Part shown: one piece after another, positions 43,420 to 54,580 of the stretch
Numbering within the stretch: position 1 is the stretch's first letter
How the letters are laid out: each line of letters begins with the position of its first letter
DNA from: Thalassia testudinum
Lineage: Eukaryota; Streptophyta; Magnoliopsida; Alismatales; Hydrocharitaceae
Length of the DNA: 64,000 nucleotides
Direction: 5' to 3'
Assembly (NCBI GenBank): GCA_037157565.1
Contig: JAZHRO010000002.1
Location: forward strand, 73,706,001-73,770,000
The notes under the pieces: model-generated
The model's input: only the letters and a program-made list of their open reading frames with translations
Told to the model about the DNA's origin: nothing
Databases searched by the model: none
Translations under genes and position numbers: made by a program

Positions 43420-44250
43420 ACCCCTCTGCATGAGCACACCTCCTAACCCCTGCAAGGAGGCGTTCGTGTACACAACGAACCCGCCACTACTGTCAGGGAT
43501 GGTGAGCACGGGAGCCGAGGTCAACCTCTCCTTCAGCTCCAGAAAACACACCTCACAGGCGTCTGTCCAAGCGAAAGGCACATCCTTCCGGGTCAACTGT
43601 GTCATAGGACGCGCAATCTGTGAAAATCCTCTGATGAACCGTCTATAGTAACCTGCCAGTCCCAGGAAACTGCGAATCTCAGTGACAGAACGCGGTCTCT
43701 CCCACCTGAGCACTGCCTCGACCTTGGCGGGGTCCACCGCCAGGCCGTCTCCAGAGATCACATGACCCAAAAAGGTCACCTCCCTCAACCAGAACTCGCA
43801 CTTGCTGTATTTGGCGTACAGCCTGCGTCGTCTCAGAGTGTCCAGAACCATCCGCAAGTGCTGTCCGTGCTGCGTCCGATCTCTAGAATAGATGAGTACA
43901 TCATCTATGAAAACCACCACAAACTGGTCCAAGTACGGTCTAAACACCCAGTTCATCAGGTCCATGAAAGCAGCGGGGGCATTGGTCAGCCCAAACGGCA
44001 TGACCAAAAACTCGTAGTGTCCGTACCGGGTGCGGAAAGCTGTCTTGGAGACGTCGGTCTCCCTGATCCTCAACTGGTGGTATCCAGACCTCAAGTCGAT
44101 CTTGGAAAACACCGTGGCACCCCGCAACTGGTCAAACAAAACGTCGATCCTCGGCAGCGGATATCTGTTCTTGATGGTGACCCTATTCAGCTGTCGGTAG
44201 TCCACACAAAGGCGTAGGGTCCCATCCTTCTTCTTCACAAACAGCATCGG
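43420..44250 (-). pseudogene. B2 reverse transcriptase, 3'-truncated
   Basis: In order: [76 protein letters not shown] (the FIDD catalytic pair), [12 protein letters not shown], and the first RNase H residues ([11 protein letters not shown], where B1 has YTDAS). All RT motifs are present, but the RNase H catalytic Asp is Asn here. The coding sequence ends at LMQRG, where B2 is joined to B1. It shares one frame with the gag and protease of B2 apart from nonsense codons. Confidence 0.85.
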
Positions 44251-44256
44251 GGCTCC

Positions 44257-45042
44257 CTAGGGAGATGCACTGGGCCTCACGAAACCTTTCTCCAAAAGGT
44301 CCTGCAACTGGGACTTGAGCTCTCGCAGCTCAAGCGGTGCCATTCTGTATGGCGCGGTGGAGATGGGGCTGGTCCCTGGTACTAGTGAGATCTCAAACTC
44401 GATCTCACGCTCGGGCGGTAGTCCTGGTAACTCGTCTGGAAACACGTCGGGGTACTCTCTGACCACCGGGATGCTCTGGAAGTCTGCCACGGGGCTGTGC
44501 TCTGCCACCACACAAGCTAGGAAGCCCTCACACCCCTGGCTCAAAAGTCTCGCCGCCCGAAGTGCCGAAATGCACCTGAAACCTCCGTCCACTGGCTGCC
44601 CGTGAAACTCGAAAGAAAGCAACTCCGGAATGGAGAAGACAATCTTCCTCTCAAAACAGTCTACCAAGGCGTGGTAAGCGGACAGCCAATCCATCCCCAG
44701 AATCACTCCAAAGTCCTCCATCTGTATCATAATCAGGTCAGCTGGCAGGCTATGTCCCCCGTTGCTGACCCCGCAACCCGTGTACACCTCCTCAGCTACA
44801 AACAGCTGACCACTCGGACCTCTGATTACGAACAGATTCTCTAACAGTGTATAATCCTGGTCCAAACTAACTGCGAAACTGGCTGCGACAAACGAGTGCG
44901 TAGCGCCGGAATCGAAAAGCGTGTAAACGAGTCTGCCAGAAACTGAAACCATACCTGCTACCACGGATCCCGATGCTCTGGCGTCCCTGTGTGTTAGGGC
45001 GTTGATACGCCCCTCAGCTCTAGGTGCGGACGAAGCAGCCAC
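44257..45042 (-). pseudogene. B2 protease and protease-RT linker
   Basis: Contains VYTLFDSGATHSFVAASF, the DSGA active-site motif of Gypsy aspartic proteases. It continues through ILGMDWLSAYHALVDC to EYPDVFPDELPGLPPEREIEFEI at the entry to RT, ending in an in-frame TAG just before the RT start (SASP-stop). It is in frame with gag upstream and RT downstream, so the two visible breaks are nonsense codons. Confidence 0.85.
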
Positions 45043-45087
45043 ACTCTGCGTCGGACGGGTAGGTGCTGGCCGGTACCCTCCTCGCGA

Positions 45088-45645
45088 CTACTGTCCTCCT
45101 CGTGCCTGGGAACCGCGGCCTCCTGCACGCCCTCCAGTGCTCTGCACGGGAAGTATCTGCTGACCTCCTGCCCTAGATGGGCAGTCCCTCCTGACGTGGC
45201 CCGGCTGGCCACACTGGTAGCAGAGGGGAACCCAACTCCCGCCCTCAGTGAGTCCCTGCTGTCGGCTAGGCGGGGGTCCGGTGTTGGCGACTGGCCCCTG
45301 TCGAGGGCCCCCAAAGGCCACTGATGGCCCTGCACAACGTGACGGCTCTCTTGTGGACGCCACGTGTCTCCGTTGAGTTCTCCTAACACGCCTGGTGTGG
45401 CGGCGGAAATCTCGTTCCACCACTAACTCCCCTGTCGTACGCTCGGAAGGGGGAGGGGGTGGCGACGTGGGTGGAAGCTGAAATTCTTCTCGAACCACCT
45501 CTCGAATCAGTTGGACGAGGTCCCGAGACGGTATACTCAGGAGAAGAGGAGGGGTAGTATGTATTCCAAGCCCGACATATCTGTCCCCCGAGCCCTGACC
45601 TCGGCCGCGCCTGCGGCCCACCCTCCTAGCTCCATGACGCGGCAT
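45088..45645 (-). pseudogene. B2 gag (capsid-less)
   Basis: MPRHGARRVGRRRGRG start, Pro-rich linker, ELVVERDFRRHTRRVRR, zinc knuckle CYQCGQPGHVRRDC, then Gly/Arg-rich tail. It has the same internal absence of the capsid domain as B1, so the deletion predates the split of the two copies and marks a non-autonomous subfamily. A TAG at 45088-45090 separates it from the protease frame. Confidence 0.85.
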
Positions 45646-45811
45646 CTCCTACAATGGAGACGCGAAACAAAATGAAAAGCTTCTAAACAGACGGTACCTA
45701 ATGAAACCTCTAAGAGCTCATGTCAAGAGATATGTTGTGGTGGCTACTCTAGCTATAAACATGTGAATTGGTTATTTTCCAGTCAGTTGATTCACTTCTG
45801 GGGACGACCTT

Positions 45812-45823
45812 GCTCTGATACCA
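45812..45823 (-). promoter_or_regulatory. Primer binding site of B2
   Basis: Minus strand TGGTATCAGAGC, 3 bp inside the LTR that begins at 45827. It proves that B2 is oriented opposite to B1. Confidence 0.9.
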
Positions 45824-45826
45824 TCT

Positions 45827-48510
45827 TGTAACGACCCGGTTCCCGAGTCCCTACGAGACACGAGAACCGGACCGACTCGACTAATCCCAAGACCTAGTCG
45901 TCCAACGAGGAAGTAACCAAAAGACAGTAAAATAAACCACATTCAGCATGAATATAACTAACAGTAAGAAAGTACAGCAGTAAGGAAAGAAACTACTACA
46001 GTAGGTACCACCACAACAGTAAAACAGCATTTATCATATAACAAGAACTGCAGGTAAAGAAGGTACAGCGGAAACAAAAACTACTCACTAGAATAGAAAC
46101 AAAAGGAGTACAAAAGGCTGTGGTAACTCTACTGGACCCTACTCGGCCCAGCGTCCTCTGCAGCCGCCGATCCTGGCTGCTCAACACCTGGTCCTGAAAA
46201 AGGTAACGAGTGTAACACGTCAGCAAAACGCTGAGTAGAGTGGCAAACTAACTAAGGGCAACAGTAGAGTGTACAGTAGCTGTTATGTTCTATTACTTCC
46301 TTTATTCACATCTTTCAATTTTTCTCACTATTTCATTTATTTCTCAGATCCTTTACTTGATCTCGAATGTCCTCGTGGGAACGATCTTGATTGCAGTCTT
46401 TTCCAAAAGTAGAAGTAGCACGTGGTGCTCTCCTGGCCGGGAGAGTCCCCCGTGGTGATCCTACCCTCAGTCAACCACCCCAAGGTCACTGACAGACGTA
46501 ACGGTGACTACGGCACGCGCGATAAACGCACAGGTAGCTAGCCCGCACTGGCACGCTGTCAGTCGTTTCCGTTAACGGTTGCGCCCAAAGCACAGCACGG
46601 AACCAGGGCAGAGCCCTCTCAGTAACAGGGGTCCAACCCCTCCACAGTAACCAAACCGGGGCCTTGCCCCTCCACAGTCCGCGCACCCTCGCCTGACTAC
46701 CCTGGTTTGCCCTAGTGGGCCTAACAAGTCGGTGAAGGAGGCTAGCAGAACCCCGGGGCCCGTGGGGTAGCTAGTACTCTCCTAACACTACTAGCTCTCC
46801 TCGGTACTACGTACACGAGGGCCAACAAGTCGGTACAGAGCGGCCAATCCTAACCCCGGGTCCCTGGGGCGGCTGGCCCCACTCTGCACTAAACAGGTAC
46901 AGGTAATTCCCTTGGTACTGCGTACCCAAGAGACAGTACAAACTACATCTCAGTTCCATTCCTTTTTCTTTCCAGGAGTTCCACTCCTAATTCCCCGTAG
47001 GGTTCCAGCTGTTTATCTCAGAACATCATATGTTTCACTTTCCAGATTCACGTTCTCAAAATCCATGATCTCAAACATGTTTCTTTATTCATAACAGGCA
47101 GCTGTTAATTCAAATTACAGGCAGCTTTATATTCCTTTCCATTTTTCCAAGACTGCAGTATTATACATTCCACTAGTTTTTCCATCCTAAGATTCATGCC
47201 ACATCCTAGGATCTAGCATACAACTAGTTTTCCAGCCCTAGGATTCATGCATCACCTAGGAGCTATCATTCCATACATTTCTCATTCCTAGGATTCATGC
47301 AATGTCCTAGATTCTAGTTATGGTTTCATACTTTAACAGATTTTATTAATAACTTAAGCCACTCTACCAGGTACAACGGGAGTAATGGGGGCGTGATCGG
47401 GAATCCCGCGTGCCTCCGCGACTCTCAAGACTGCAACTGAACAAGATCCTGTCACAAGGATCAAACACAAGGAGTGTCTCAAAACAGTGTATAGCTACTG
47501 TAGATGAGTAGAGGAATTAATTCTGAAGATAACGCAACTCGAATCGCGGAAAACGGAGCCCGAACGGGCCCTAAACGGGTCGAAAAAGACGATACTGTGC
47601 AAAATCAGACGTCTGGAACTCCTTCCAGACGTCTTAAAGAGTGGATCAGAGAATTACCTGTTCAGCGTGGTTTCCCAGACGTCCAGAAGTCTGCGGGGAC
47701 GTCTGCCTAGATCCCAGACGTCCGATGGTCACTCCGGACGTCTGGATGTCACTCCCGCCGTCTGGTACAACTTCCAGACGTCTGATTCACAAAGGATGGC
47801 GAATCAGCGAACCTGCGCACAGCCAACCCCCCTCCCTCAGTACGGTCAATCGACAAGAAGGAAGAAGAAGGCGGAAAACTCACCTTTCAGACGTCTGTAT
47901 GATCTTACAGACGTCGACCTTGCCGTCTGGCTATCAACCCAGACGTCTGATTCTGGAAATTTTTCCAGAATCAGAACCCTGCTCGGCCTCCGCTCGCGAC
48001 GCCGCCCGCGTCGCACCTCGCGCGTCTGCTGCTCAGCCCGCAGCAGGTCCCTCTCCGCGTCGCTCCACGCCCCCTGCGCCCTCCGCCAGCCGGCCAAGTT
48101 GCTCCGGCGAGCTCGCCCTCACGGCAGAGCTCCACCCTCGCACGCCGCACCTCCGCGCTCACTGCGGCCGCCGTTGCCGCCCTCGCGTCCGCTCGCTCTC
48201 GCGCACAGGAAGGAGAAGAAGGAGGAGACGATGGAGACGGGAGGGGAGGCGTGCCCCTTTTAACGCCGCGCGGAGAGGAGAGAGAGAAGGCGGCAGGCCG
48301 CCTGCAGCCGCAGAGAAAAGAGGGAATATGCGGTCTGCGCGCTCAGGCGCGCAGGCGACTCGCGTGTGTCGAAAATAACGGATTTCCAGACGTCTTGAAA
48401 CTATCCCAGACGTCTTATCAGACGTCTGGTTGTGATCCCAGACGTCTTGTCCGACGTCTGAGCCACCTCCCAGACGTCTTAAAATACGTCTGGGGCACAC
48501 ATTCGTTACA
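45827..48510 (-). mobile_element. 5' LTR of chromovirus B2
   Basis: 2684 bp, plus-strand TGTAACGACCC to TTCGTTACA. It is the reverse complement of the B1 LTR type, with the same GACGTC arrays (47600-48500) and GC-rich block (48000-48300). It ends exactly where the B1 RT coding sequence resumes (48511), so B2 was inserted inside the B1 pol gene. Frames at 47641-48682 in the GC-rich part are LTR, not genes. Confidence 0.85.
47600..48500. repeat. GACGTC palindrome array in the B2 LTR
   Basis: Repeated CAGACGTCTG/CCAGACGTCT sites at about 47605-47790, 47885-47950 and 48385-48495, arranged as in B3. Confidence 0.75.
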
Positions 48511-49639
48511 GTTGAATAGGGTCACCATCAAGAACAGATATCCACTGCCGAGGATCGACGACTTGTTTGACCAATTGCGGGATGCCACGGTGTTCTCCAA
48601 GATCGACTTGAGGTCGGGATACCACCAGTTGAGGATCAGGGAGACCGACGTCTCCAAGACAGCTTTCCGCACCCGGTACTGACACTAGGAGTTTTTGGTC
48701 ATGCCGTTTGGGCTGACCAATGCCCCCGCTGCTTTCATGGATCTGATGAACCGGGTGTTTAGACCGTACTTGGACCAGTTCGTGGTGGTTTTCATAGATG
48801 ATGTACTCATCTATTCTAGAGACCAGACGCAGCACGGACATCACTTGCGGATAGTTCTGGACACTCTGAGACGACGTAGGCTGTACGCCAAATACAGCAA
48901 GTGCGAGTTCTGGTTGAGGGAGGTGACCTTCTTAGGTCATGTGATCTCTGGAGACGGCTTGGCGGTGGATCCAGCCAAGGTCGAGGCAGTACTCAGGTGG
49001 GAGAGACCGCGTTCAGTCACTGAGATTCGCAGTTTCCTGGGACTAGCAGGCTACTACAGACGATTCATCAGAGGTTTTTCACAGATTGCGCGTCCTATGA
49101 CACAGTTGACCCGGAAGGACGTGCCCTTCGCTTGGACAGACGCCTGTGAGGCGTGTTTTCTGGAGCTGAAGGAGAGGTTGACCTCGGCTCCCGTGCTCAC
49201 CATCCCTGACAGTAGTGGCGGGTTCGTTGTGTACACGGACGCCTCCTTGCAGGGGTTAGGAGGTGTGCTCATGCAGAGGGGTCACGTTGTCGCTTACTCT
49301 TTGCGACAACTGAAGCCCCATGAGCATACCTACCCTACCCACGACCTAGAGTTGGCAGCGGTTGTCTTCGCGCTGAAGACCTGGAGGCACTACTTGTACG
49401 GTGAGACCTCCGAGATTTTCACAGATCACAAGAGCCTCAGATACCTTTTTGATCAGAAGGAGCTCAACATGAGACAGAGACGTTGGTTGGAGCTCCTGAA
49501 GGACTACGACTGCAGCATTTCCTACCACTCGGGAAAGGCCAATGTGGTGGCTGACGCCTTGAGCCATAAGGCGCCCGTGCACTTGGCCAGTTTACAGTTA
49601 CAGAGTTGGAGCCTTTTGGAGGAGGTGGGCAGTTGGTGA
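48511..49639 (+). pseudogene. B1 reverse transcriptase (5'-truncated) and RNase H
   Basis: It begins at [21 protein letters not shown], so the first RT residues, present in B2, are missing. Stops TGA and TAG occur at 48680 and 48686 (RTRY-stop-H-stop). Then come [26 protein letters not shown] (48788-48820), [12 protein letters not shown], and RNase H with [26 protein letters not shown] and [26 protein letters not shown] at ~49637 precedes the integrase. The enzyme class is clear, but the gene is dead. Confidence 0.9.
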
Positions 49640-51153
49640 CCCCTGGAGTTACGGGGGCACTGTGGGGCAGTGACGGTGACTCGACAGACCAGGCCAGAGC
49701 TGATAGACCGCATCATCACAGGACAGATGGCCGATCCGTACTTGCAGTCCTTGCGCGACAGAGTACTGTCAGGAGACCCAGGGGACTTCTCTTTCACAGA
49801 CCAGGTGCTGCGCTTGAGGGGACGGTTGTGCGTTCCCAGAGACGAGGAGCTGTTGAGAGAGCTCCTGACTGAGGCACACGGTTCCAGATTCACCATACAT
49901 CCCGGAAACACGAAGATGTACCACGACTTGAGACGCGAGTTTTGGTGGAGGGGGATGAAGCGAGATGTGGGTGAGTTCGTGCAGCAGTGCTTAGTGTGTC
50001 AGCAGGTGAAGGCCGAGCATCAGAGGCCTGCAGGGCCGCTACAGCCGCTTCTAGTTCCAGAGTGGAAGTGGGAGAGCATCACCATGGACTCGGTGGTGGG
50101 CTTACCTGTTACCCAGCGAGGACATGACGCAGTCTGGGTAATAGTGGATAGACTGACGAAGACGGCGCGATTCTTGCCGATCCGAGTCACTTTGGGACCA
50201 GCAAGTTGGCAGAGAGGTATATCCGTGATGTGGTACGACTACACGGAGTTTAGCGGGAGATCGTATCCGACCGGGATACCCGCTTTACGTCCCAGTTTTG
50301 GGCTGAGTTTCAGCAGGCCTTGGGGACGCGATTGAGGTTTAGTACGGCTTACCACCCCCCAGACAGACGGACAGTCTGAGCGCACGATACAGACACTTGA
50401 GGTCCTTTTGCGTGCCTGTGTACTGGACTGGAGCGGCTCTTGGGAGGAACACCTGCCCCTAGCGGAGTTCGCATACAACAACAGCAATCACTCGAGCATC
50501 GACATGGCTCCCTATGAGGCTCTGTACAGACGGACGTGTACGGCACCCTTGAGTTGGGTCGAGGTGGGGACCAAGTGGGAGGTTGGCCCCAGGTTGATCC
50601 GGCAGAGTCAGGAGGTAGTTGAGCAGATCCATAGGCGACTTCGCACTGTCAGGAGCAGACAGAAGAGCTATGCGGATCGGAGACGCAGAGAGGTGCAGTT
50701 TGAAGTTGGGGACCACGTCTTCCTTCATGTTTCGCCCATGAAGGGCCTACAGCGGTTTGGGGTGAGAGGGAAGCTCGCGCCGAGGTTTGTGGGGCCCTTT
50801 GAGGTCCTGGAGTGGGTTGGATCTGTTGCTTATAGGCTTGCCCTCCCCCCGCAGCTTTCTGGTGTGCACGGCGTGTTCCACGTGTCCAACCTCAGGAAGT
50901 ACGTAGCCGATCCCAATCACGTACTGAGTCACAAGAGCGTCGAGGTGGGCGACGACCTGACCTACCTCGAGCGGCCAGTGCAGATTCTAGACCGAGCCGT
51001 CCGCAGTTTAAGACTAAAGCAAATACCCCTGGTAAAGGTTTTGTGGAGGAGCCAGCGGTACGAGGAGGCTACCTGAGAGCCTGAGGCGGCAATGCAGGAG
51101 CGGTTCCCGGAGCTTTTCGCGGGTACGTCTTTTCGGACCGGCTTCGGTCCTCC
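49640..51153 (+). pseudogene. B1 integrase with C-terminal chromodomain
   Basis: An HHCC zinc region (AHGSRFTIHPG...CLVCQQVKAEHQ), then the core beginning with ITMDSVVGLPVTQRGHDAVWVIVDR. Frame breaks lie near 50195-50370. The core resumes at ACVLDWSGSWEEHLPLAEFAYNNS, then GDHVFLHVSPMKG...LAPRFVGPFEV, GVHGVFHVSNLRKY, and a chromodomain (YLERPVQILDRAVRSLRLKQIPLVKVLW...EEAT) interrupted by TGA at 51073-51075. The terminal chromodomain and linker phrases place B1 in the Del/Tekay lineage. Confidence 0.9.
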
Positions 51154-51241
51154 TTGAGTTTGTTATGGTTATTTTGACGTCTTTCCCGCACCCTAGTTAG
51201 CGCAAGTTTCGGGGACGAAACTTCCTTTGAGTTTGTTATAT
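51154..51241 (+). other. B1 3' UTR, polypurine tract not visible
   Basis: It contains GTTTCGGGGACGAAACTT (51208-51225), a phrase usual before the polypurine tract in Del/Tekay elements. The G-rich tract expected next to the LTR is absent. Instead TTGAGTTTGTTATAT lies against the LTR start, similar to TTGAGTTTGTTATGG at 51156-51170, which suggests a small rearrangement. Confidence 0.55.
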
Positions 51242-51824
51242 TGTTATGAACGCGCGCTTCATACGTCTTTTAAGACGTCTAGGAAGTGACCCAGACGTCT
51301 GACCAGACGTCTGGAACCACTTCCAGACGTCTGGAAATCGGTTATTTTTGGCACCAACGGTTTCGTCTGCGCGCCTGAGCGCGCAGACCTGCGCACGCTC
51401 TCTCTCCCTCTCTTTTTCCCTCTCTCCTGCGGCCGTAGACCCACCCTATCCCGCTCTCTCTCTCTCCTCCTCGCGCGGCCTTAAAAGGCCACGCCCTCCC
51501 CCTCACTCCCGTCACCTCCGCCCCCTTCCTCTTCTCCTTCCAGTCGGTGCGCGAGAGCGAGCGCGAGTGAGCGGCGGTGGCAACAGCCGTGGCGGGTGAG
51601 GGAGGAGGTGCTGCGCGGGGGAGAAGGCGTCGGCCGTGAGGGCTCGAGCCTGCCGGGGCAGCGGGAGCCGGCCGGCGCGGGCGCAGCAGACGCGGTGTGG
51701 CGCGGGAGGCCTGCTGCAGCTCGAGCAACAGGCGGAGCACTCGCAGCACGGCCGTGCGTCGCGAGCGGAGGGCGAGTGGTGCCCTGATTCTAGAAAATTT
51801 TCCAGAATCAGACGTCTGGGATTC
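51242..51824 (+). mobile_element. 3' LTR of B1, interrupted by element C
   Basis: Matches 39662-40244 of the 5' LTR closely. It stops at GGGATTC (51824), where element C begins. The remaining ~2.1 kb of the LTR should lie to the right of C, outside the window. Confidence 0.9.
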
Positions 51825-54566
51825 TGGTGGGGGGCTACCTTCCTCTATAGTTTTATTATTTCGTCGTAGTATAGTATAGAGGGAGGTGATTACCAGTTTA
51901 ATACAATTTGTTACTCTGAAATAAAGAGTTCCCGAGGTCGAACTCAGGGAGCAAGTTGTATTCTAGGGGTACAAGTTTCTTTTACAAAAATAAAGAAAGA
52001 GAGAGAGAGAGAATTTGTTGGCTTTTTCTTCTTTTCTCTTTGCTTCTCCTCTTCTTCCTTCTCAGATCTTCTGCTCTCTTCTTTTTGTTCTTCTTCTTCT
52101 TCTTTCTTTCTTCTTTCTTCTGCAGAGCGGTCCTGTTCTTCTTCTTCTTCTTTCTTTCTTCTTTTCCTTTCTTCCGATCTTCTTCTCGTGCTCTTTTTCT
52201 TCTTTCAGTTCTTGTCTTGGCCTCTCTGCGTTCTCCTCTACCTCGCCTTCCTTCTCCTTCCTTGCCTTCAGGACGTCGTCTGATTTTCCAATCAGACGAC
52301 TTAAACCGCCGCTGCTACAGTGCCGCTCGGTGATCCTCCTTCCTTCAGCCTTCGTCTTCTTCCACGGTTCTTCTTCACCTGTGCCTGCACACTTACACAG
52401 CTTGATCAGAGAGGGGCAAAACCTATCTCTACCCTCCCCCCGCGTCTCTCTCTCACAGAATCCGCTCATAGGATAGCTCTCCCAGAGCTGCCGGGTAGCC
52501 GGGTACGGGTCGCGCCCGGGTCCAGGCCCACCGGCGTGCGTGGTGGGCGAGGAGTGCAGGTCAGTCTAAGTCGGGTCGGGCCAGGTCCACGAGGCATGAG
52601 CGCGGACGAGATCGGGTCGAGCGAGCGAGTGAGTGAGAGGGACCTCACCCCGTGCTCAGGAGGCAACGAGCATAAGGCGCTTTTTGCCTTTATGCAGGCG
52701 CTCTCCTCTGAAAGGTTACGAGGTGGGACTAAATGTCCCACCCCAATTTGGGTGCCTGCGCGGAGGAAGCAGCGGCAGTCGAGGCGAAACGCGGGGGCTT
52801 CGCGCGAGAGCTTCGCTTCAACTGCAGCCTAACGCTTTGCTGAAGTGCCCCCGCACAGCCTGGGAGGGTGACCTGGGCGCTTCGCACCTGGGGCAGCAGG
52901 TGAAGAAGCTGCTTCGCTTCAACAATGGCGGCGACGAGCGCAGGTACCTGCCCACAGAAAAATGGCCTCTCGGCCCGATCAGAAACGCGGAGGACCTTCG
53001 CCGTGGCACGGCGAAGGTGGTCGGGGGGTGTGCAGGCGGCGGGGCGGAGCCTAAGGGCTGCCCTAGGTCGGACTGTGGGTCGGAAGATGGGTTTGTTCGG
53101 TGGAGTTGCAGAGGGTGATGTGGGGGAAGTGGAAGGGCGGAGGTTGATCAGGGTGAGGAGGCGGAGGTTCTGCGGTGGTCGGCGAGCCGTGTGGGTTGCT
53201 GGAGTGATGGGAGCGGCTCGCCGGAGGATGGCCGGAGGCGGAGAAGGTGAGGGTGAGTGGTCGGAATCGAGGGCGACAGTAGATGTTTAAAGTGAGGAAA
53301 AGGAAGAGGGGAGGAAGAAGAGGAGTTCTACCTACTTAGCAGGACGAGGAGGGGCCGGAGCGGGCGACATTCGTATCGACTGTCGCCGGAGAAGAAGATG
53401 CCCGGGGGAAGGGGCGGCGGCGAGCAGAGGGCCGGAGAGGCGCCAACTGGGTGCGGCGTGGCGCGGGAAGAGCAGGGGAAGAAGTCTCTGCTGCTGGTTT
53501 TGCGGCAGAGCGAAGAGGAGGAGGAGGAAGAACCGCCGGAGCTGGTGGGCGTCTGCCGGAGTGAGAAGAGAGGAAAGTTGGGGGTTTTCTCCGTCAGATC
53601 CGAGCTGGGAAGAACGGTGGAGCGACGGGGGTATTTATAGGGACCGAATCAGGGAGGAAGGCGGAGGGAGACGACGTGTCTCCCTCGCCGGAGGACGCCG
53701 GAGATGGAAACCCATACCGTCCGTGCGTTCGCACGGCCGGTATGGTGGGTTACAGCGACCAGGGGGGTGTCCCTACGACGGCTGACGACGCAGGGCACCC
53801 CCGGTTTACTTGCCAGACTCTCCCCCTCACCCTGCGCGGCGCCATGCTCCGCGCAAGGTCGCCGGAGCATGGTGCTGGCAGGTTTTGCAGGGGGGACCTG
53901 AACGCAAAGAACGAAGGAGAGTTAGGGGCCAAAAATGCGAGGGTTCAAAAGTTGAGGGCCAAAAAGTAAATATATGAGGACCAAAGTGTAAAGTTGGTCA
54001 AGAAGGTTTCTTCTTAGGCTCAAGTTTTTATACATGACTAATTAGGACCTAAGGAATCTGATGGTGAATTTTATTTCTAGATTAAACCTTGTTTGACTGG
54101 TCAATTTACGCAAAAACCCAAATTAAGTTATTAATTGGGTATGGTTCTCAATGTAGGTCAAGATGGGTTCCTAAGGTCAAATTGAAGGTTCTAAACCCTA
54201 GAGATTATTTTTCTATGAATTTTAGAGGGTTTATTCCATTTTTGCTTTGCCTTGAACCTCGTGACTTGAAGTGGGTTTGTTTTAGGGTTACAGATTATCA
54301 TTTAGTTCCTTGGAATTGCTGTAGCCCTTGCTAGATCATCTCATCCCACTTTTATTCTTATTAAGTTGCTTTGACCTATGTTTGGACCCTGAATTACCCT
54401 GTATGCAGATTATACTGGTAAAATTGCATTTTTACCCCTTATGACTTGTTTTCTCCTTAAACTCAGAATTCTCTGAGTTAAGCCTTTCCTTGAGTTATGC
54501 AGGAGCGTTTATCCTTTGTATTGGGTCAAAATGAGCTAGTTATGGCTCATGATGAGGTTCTCATCA
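51825..54566 (-). mobile_element. 3' LTR of element C (OTA-type Gypsy)
   Basis: 2742 bp, plus-strand TGGTGGGGGG to GGTTCTCATCA, bounded on the inside by the polypurine tract. It is nearly identical to 62773-64000 where they overlap (about 13 differences in 1228 bp by eye). It contains the U5 motif (51929-51952), a CTT-rich tract (52015-52260), the USE/TATA unit (52418-52729), a GC-rich block and a U3 start hairpin TGATGAG/CTCATCA. The frames at 51956-53969 appear in both LTRs but are repetitive or unconserved against A, so I reject them as genes. The outer 5 bp are GATTC. Confidence 0.9.
52418..52729 (-). ncRNA. Predicted Pol III type-3 transcription unit in the C 3' LTR
   Basis: Minus strand: GTCCCACCTCG (52729-52719, one mismatch to the USE), 24 bp, CATAAAG (52694-52688), hairpin GTGAGGTCCCTCTCAC at 52648-52633, first T4 run at 52421-52418. 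The USE also sits in a local hairpin, GGTGGGAC/GTCCCACC. See the solo LTR and A copies for the comparison. Confidence 0.4.
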
Positions 54567-54580
54567 TACCCCCATGCCTA
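54567..54580 (-). promoter_or_regulatory. 3' polypurine tract of element C
   Basis: Minus strand TAGGCATGGGGGTA directly before the LTR start TGATGAG. Confidence 0.8.

Noticed and set aside
39662..51824. B1 plus B2 as one large palindromic element
   Set aside because: Two primer sites in opposite directions, two gag genes and an LTR ending exactly at an RT codon show insertion of one copy into another followed by deletion.
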